Below the pieces are notes generated by a model. The model saw only the letters and a program-made list of their open reading frames with translations. It was not told the DNA's origin and did not search any database. A program made the position numbers and the translations under genes. Positions 61,948 to 64,000 of a stretch of 64,000 nucleotides of DNA are shown here, piece by piece. This DNA is from an uncultured Tenacibaculum sp. (lineage in GTDB: Bacteria; Bacteroidota; Bacteroidia; Flavobacteriales; Flavobacteriaceae). The stretch is taken from assembly GCA_947504185.1 (NCBI GenBank), contig CANNGJ010000004.1, positions 62,001 to 126,000 on the forward strand, written 5' to 3'. How positions within the stretch are numbered: position 1 is the first letter of the stretch; each line of letters begins with the position of its first letter.

Positions 61948-63334
61948 AAAGGATAATATATTAATTATTGGAGCCGGTTTATGCGGAAGTTTGCTAGCAT
62001 TGCGTTTAGCACAAAGAGGTTATAAAGTTGAGGTTTACGAAAGTCGTCCAGATTTACGAACCACAGATATTTCTGCAGGTAGGTCTATCAATTTAGCTTT
62101 GTCAGATCGTGGTTTCAAAGCCTTACGATTAGCAGGGGTAGAAGAGAAAGCTCGTGAAATATGTATTCCAATGTATGGGCGTTTAATTCACGATATTGAA
62201 GGTAATACCTTTGCATCCAATTATTCAGGAAGAGAAAATGAGTATATCAATTCAATTTCAAGAGGAGATTTAAATGGTATTTTATTAACTGAAGCAGAAA
62301 AGCACGAAAATGTAACGATACACTTTAATTCAAAATGTACATCCGTAGATATAGAAAATACTACTGCTAATTTTAAGAGTTACGAAACAAAAGAAGAATT
62401 CTCCGTAAACGCAGATGTTATTTTTGGAACAGACGGAGCAGGCTCAATACTTCGCAAGAGTTATTATTTAGAAAAGAAATTTTTATTTAGCTATTCGCAA
62501 AATTATTTAACACACGGGTATAAAGAACTCGAAATTCCAGCTGATGGAAATGGAAAACATCAAATAAGTAAAGATCATTTACACATTTGGCCTCGTGGAG
62601 ATTATATGCTAATTGCGTTACCGAACTTAGATGGTAGCTTTACAGTAACTTTATTTTTAGGGCATGAAGAAGGAGTATATCATTTTGAAGGATTAGATTC
62701 TGAAGAAAAAATAAAAGATTTCTTTCAGGCTCAGTTTCCAGATGCGTTAAAGTTAATTCCAAATATAGCTGAAGAGTTTGCTAATAATCCAACAGGGGCT
62801 TTAGGAACAGTAAAATGTTCACCATGGTATTACAAGGGTAATACTCTGTTAATGGGAGACGCAGCACATGCAGTTGTTCCGTTTTATGGACAAGGAATGA
62901 ATGCTTCTTTTGAAGATGTAACGGTTTTAGATGAAATTTTAAATCAAAATTTAGGAAGCTGGGATGCTACTTTTAAAGGGTATCAAAAAGTAAGAAAAAA
63001 GGATGCAGATGCTATTGGAGATTTAGCGGTAGAGAATTACTACGAAATGCGAGATCATGTGGCGAATCCTTTATTTAAAGAAAAGAGAAAATTAGAAATG
63101 GAGTTAGAGAAGATTTTTCCTAAGGAATATTTTTCTAAATACTCAATGGTAACATTTAATGAAAACATTGGCTACCAAGAAGCAATGACTAAAGGACGAG
63201 CACAAGATAAAGCTTTGTTAAATATGGTTGCTGATAATGATTTAGCTAATATTTCCGATTTAAAAGAAGTATTAAAAAGAGTACAAAAAGAAACGAACGA
63301 AATTTTAGAAGAAGACAAAATAGCAGGTTTATAA
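61940..63334 (+). CDS. kmo: kynurenine 3-monooxygenase
   Basis: 464 aa FAD- and NADPH-dependent hydroxylase making 3-hydroxykynurenine. FAD motifs LIIGAGLCGSLLALRLAQRG near the N-terminus and LMGDAAHAVVPFYGQGMNASFEDV near residue 300, ESRPDLR with a conserved acidic residue before it. Direct neighbour of kynU. Confidence 0.95.
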   Translation: MNKKDNILIIGAGLCGSLLALRLAQRGYKVEVYESRPDLRTTDISAGRSINLALSDRGFKALRLAGVEEKAREICIPMYGRLIHDIEGNTFASNYSGRENEYINSISRGDLNGILLTEAEKHENVTIHFNSKCTSVDIENTTANFKSYETKEEFSVNADVIFGTDGAGSILRKSYYLEKKFLFSYSQNYLTHGYKELEIPADGNGKHQISKDHLHIWPRGDYMLIALPNLDGSFTVTLFLGHEEGVYHFEGLDSEEKIKDFFQAQFPDALKLIPNIAEEFANNPTGALGTVKCSPWYYKGNTLLMGDAAHAVVPFYGQGMNASFEDVTVLDEILNQNLGSWDATFKGYQKVRKKDADAIGDLAVENYYEMRDHVANPLFKEKRKLEMELEKIFPKEYFSKYSMVTFNENIGYQEAMTKGRAQDKALLNMVADNDLANISDLKEVLKRVQKETNEILEEDKIAGL

Positions 63335-63859
63335 ATGAAAACATATATCGTTTTACTTCGTGGAATAAATGTGTCAGGAAAAAATAAACTTCCAATGGCA
63401 GAATTACGTGAATTATTAAATGGTTTAGGTTTTCAAAATGTAAGAACCTATATTCAAAGTGGAAATATTCTACTTAATTCAGAAGAAAGTAAATCTGTAA
63501 TCTGTAAAAAGATAAAAGAAGAGATTCTAGTTAAGTTTGGTTATGATGTTCCTGTATTGATAAGAACTCCAAAAGAGTGGGGAGCAATAATAGATAATTA
63601 TCCTTTTTCAGTTGAAAATGAAAAAATAGTAGCGTTTTCTTTTTTTAATAAGACTACCGATCAATCAGAAATTGAAGTTAAAGGAATTAATGAAGATCAA
63701 TATAAAATAGATAACGATGTGGTGTATTTGTATTGCCCATCAACTTTTGCTAAAACGAAACTAACAAATAGCACCATCGAGAAAAAGCTAAATGTAATAG
63801 CTACGACTCGTAATTATAAAACAACAATTAAGTTACTTGAAATGGTAACAGAGGCATAA
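63335..63859 (+). CDS. DUF1697 family protein
   Basis: 174 aa. [21 protein letters not shown] and [11 protein letters not shown] are family signatures; C-terminal half follows the pattern. Start abuts the kmo stop. Function of DUF1697 not established; likely a passenger in the kyn operon. Confidence 0.85.
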   Translation: MKTYIVLLRGINVSGKNKLPMAELRELLNGLGFQNVRTYIQSGNILLNSEESKSVICKKIKEEILVKFGYDVPVLIRTPKEWGAIIDNYPFSVENEKIVAFSFFNKTTDQSEIEVKGINEDQYKIDNDVVYLYCPSTFAKTKLTNSTIEKKLNVIATTRNYKTTIKLLEMVTEA

Positions 63860-63863
63860 AAAT

Positions 63864-64000
63864 ATGGATAGTAAAGTAATTAAAGGAAAAGCAATACCAA
63901 GAGGTAAGTTTCCACATGTAAACCAAGTAGGAGATTTTATTTATGTGTCAGGAACCAGTTCTCGTAGACCCGATAATTCTTTTGAAGGAGTTGAGGTAGA
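63864..64000 (+). CDS. RidA family protein, probably 2-aminomuconate deaminase (3' end outside window)
   Basis: Only the first 45 residues are seen ([37 protein letters not shown]). The [10 protein letters not shown] motif is that of 2-aminomuconate deaminases within the RidA/YjgF family. Four bases after the DUF1697 gene. Supports degradation of 3-hydroxyanthranilate through 2-aminomuconate in this operon. Confidence 0.8.
   Translation, partial: MDSKVIKGKAIPRGKFPHVNQVGDFIYVSGTSSRRPDNSFEGVEV

Noticed and set aside
1-64000. CRISPR array, prophage, IS element, tRNA or rRNA
   Set aside because: No regularly spaced repeats, transposase or phage genes, and no recognisable tRNA or rRNA in the intergenic gaps.

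Overview
The window is an ordinary chromosomal stretch of a low-G+C member of the Bacteroidota, most likely a marine Flavobacteriaceae (Tenacibaculum/Polaribacter-like; genus is inference). Support: flavobacterial families (DUF4369, DUF2490, DUF3667, DUF349, TamB with DUF368 and aroE, a SerB-SerA fusion, a cbb3 oxidase operon), almost no Shine-Dalgarno sequences, and several promoters of the Bacteroidota type (-7 TAnnTTTG with a TTG/TTTG -33 box). I see no tRNA, rRNA, CRISPR, IS element or prophage. Genes are dense, and many operons end in strong hairpin terminators.

Layout. 1-4.7 kb: end of a cbb3 cytochrome oxidase operon (ccoP cut by the window edge, ccoG, ccoH, a DsbD_2/SafE-like membrane protein), then a universal stress protein behind a candidate FNR-type site. 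4.7-8.3 kb: envelope proteins (DUF4369 lipoprotein, DUF819 transporter-like, DUF2490, DUF3667). 8.3-13.5 kb: an S9 peptidase lipoprotein and a very large BNR/VPS10-type propeller protein. 13.6-16.4 kb: a compact six-gene minus-strand operon (SPFH protein, 46-aa glycine-zipper peptide, DUF4177, two-TM protein, alpha/beta hydrolase, Arc-like ribbon-helix-helix) with a palindrome over its predicted transcription start. 16.4-18.6 kb: S1/P1 nuclease and two thioredoxin-fold proteins. 18.6-21.6 kb: LTA-synthase-like sulfatase and tsaD. 21.7-30.8 kb: a plus-strand run of TamB, two DUF368 proteins, aroE and a DUF349 protein. 31-35.8 kb: an exported Tiki/EreA-like protein, a zinc-ribbon-family coiled coil without cysteines, Nif3, lpxK and a thioredoxin. 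35.8-42.6 kb: a TetM-like GTPase, mannose-1-phosphate guanylyltransferase, SprT-like protein, SDR, amidohydrolase and an unknown membrane protein. 42.6-48.4 kb: beta-helix lipoprotein, glutaminyl cyclase, L31 type B, glutamate-synthase-like FMN protein and an RlmG-like methyltransferase. 48.4-52.3 kb: histidine decarboxylase, YggS, AAA ATPase, a cysteine-rich MarR regulator and a mini-thioredoxin. 52.3-59.4 kb: gcvP, a UbiA-like membrane protein, the SerB-SerA fusion and an HExxH lipoprotein. 59.4-64 kb: an IclR regulator divergent from a tryptophan/kynurenine catabolic operon (kynU, small unknown, kmo, DUF1697, RidA/2-aminomuconate deaminase) cut by the window end.

The best candidates for something undescribed are (i) the SPFH/Arc operon with its operator and (ii) a putative redox circuit in which a MarR protein with four C-terminal cysteines and a CPVC mini-thioredoxin share a near-identical palindrome at both promoters, the MarR promoter lying inside the terminator hairpin of the thioredoxin gene. 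Also notable: a tandemly duplicated membrane hairpin in CcoP, a TamB gene whose signal anchor has no ordinary start codon, a chromosomal TetM-like GTPase, and two palindromes in the IclR-kynU intergenic region.
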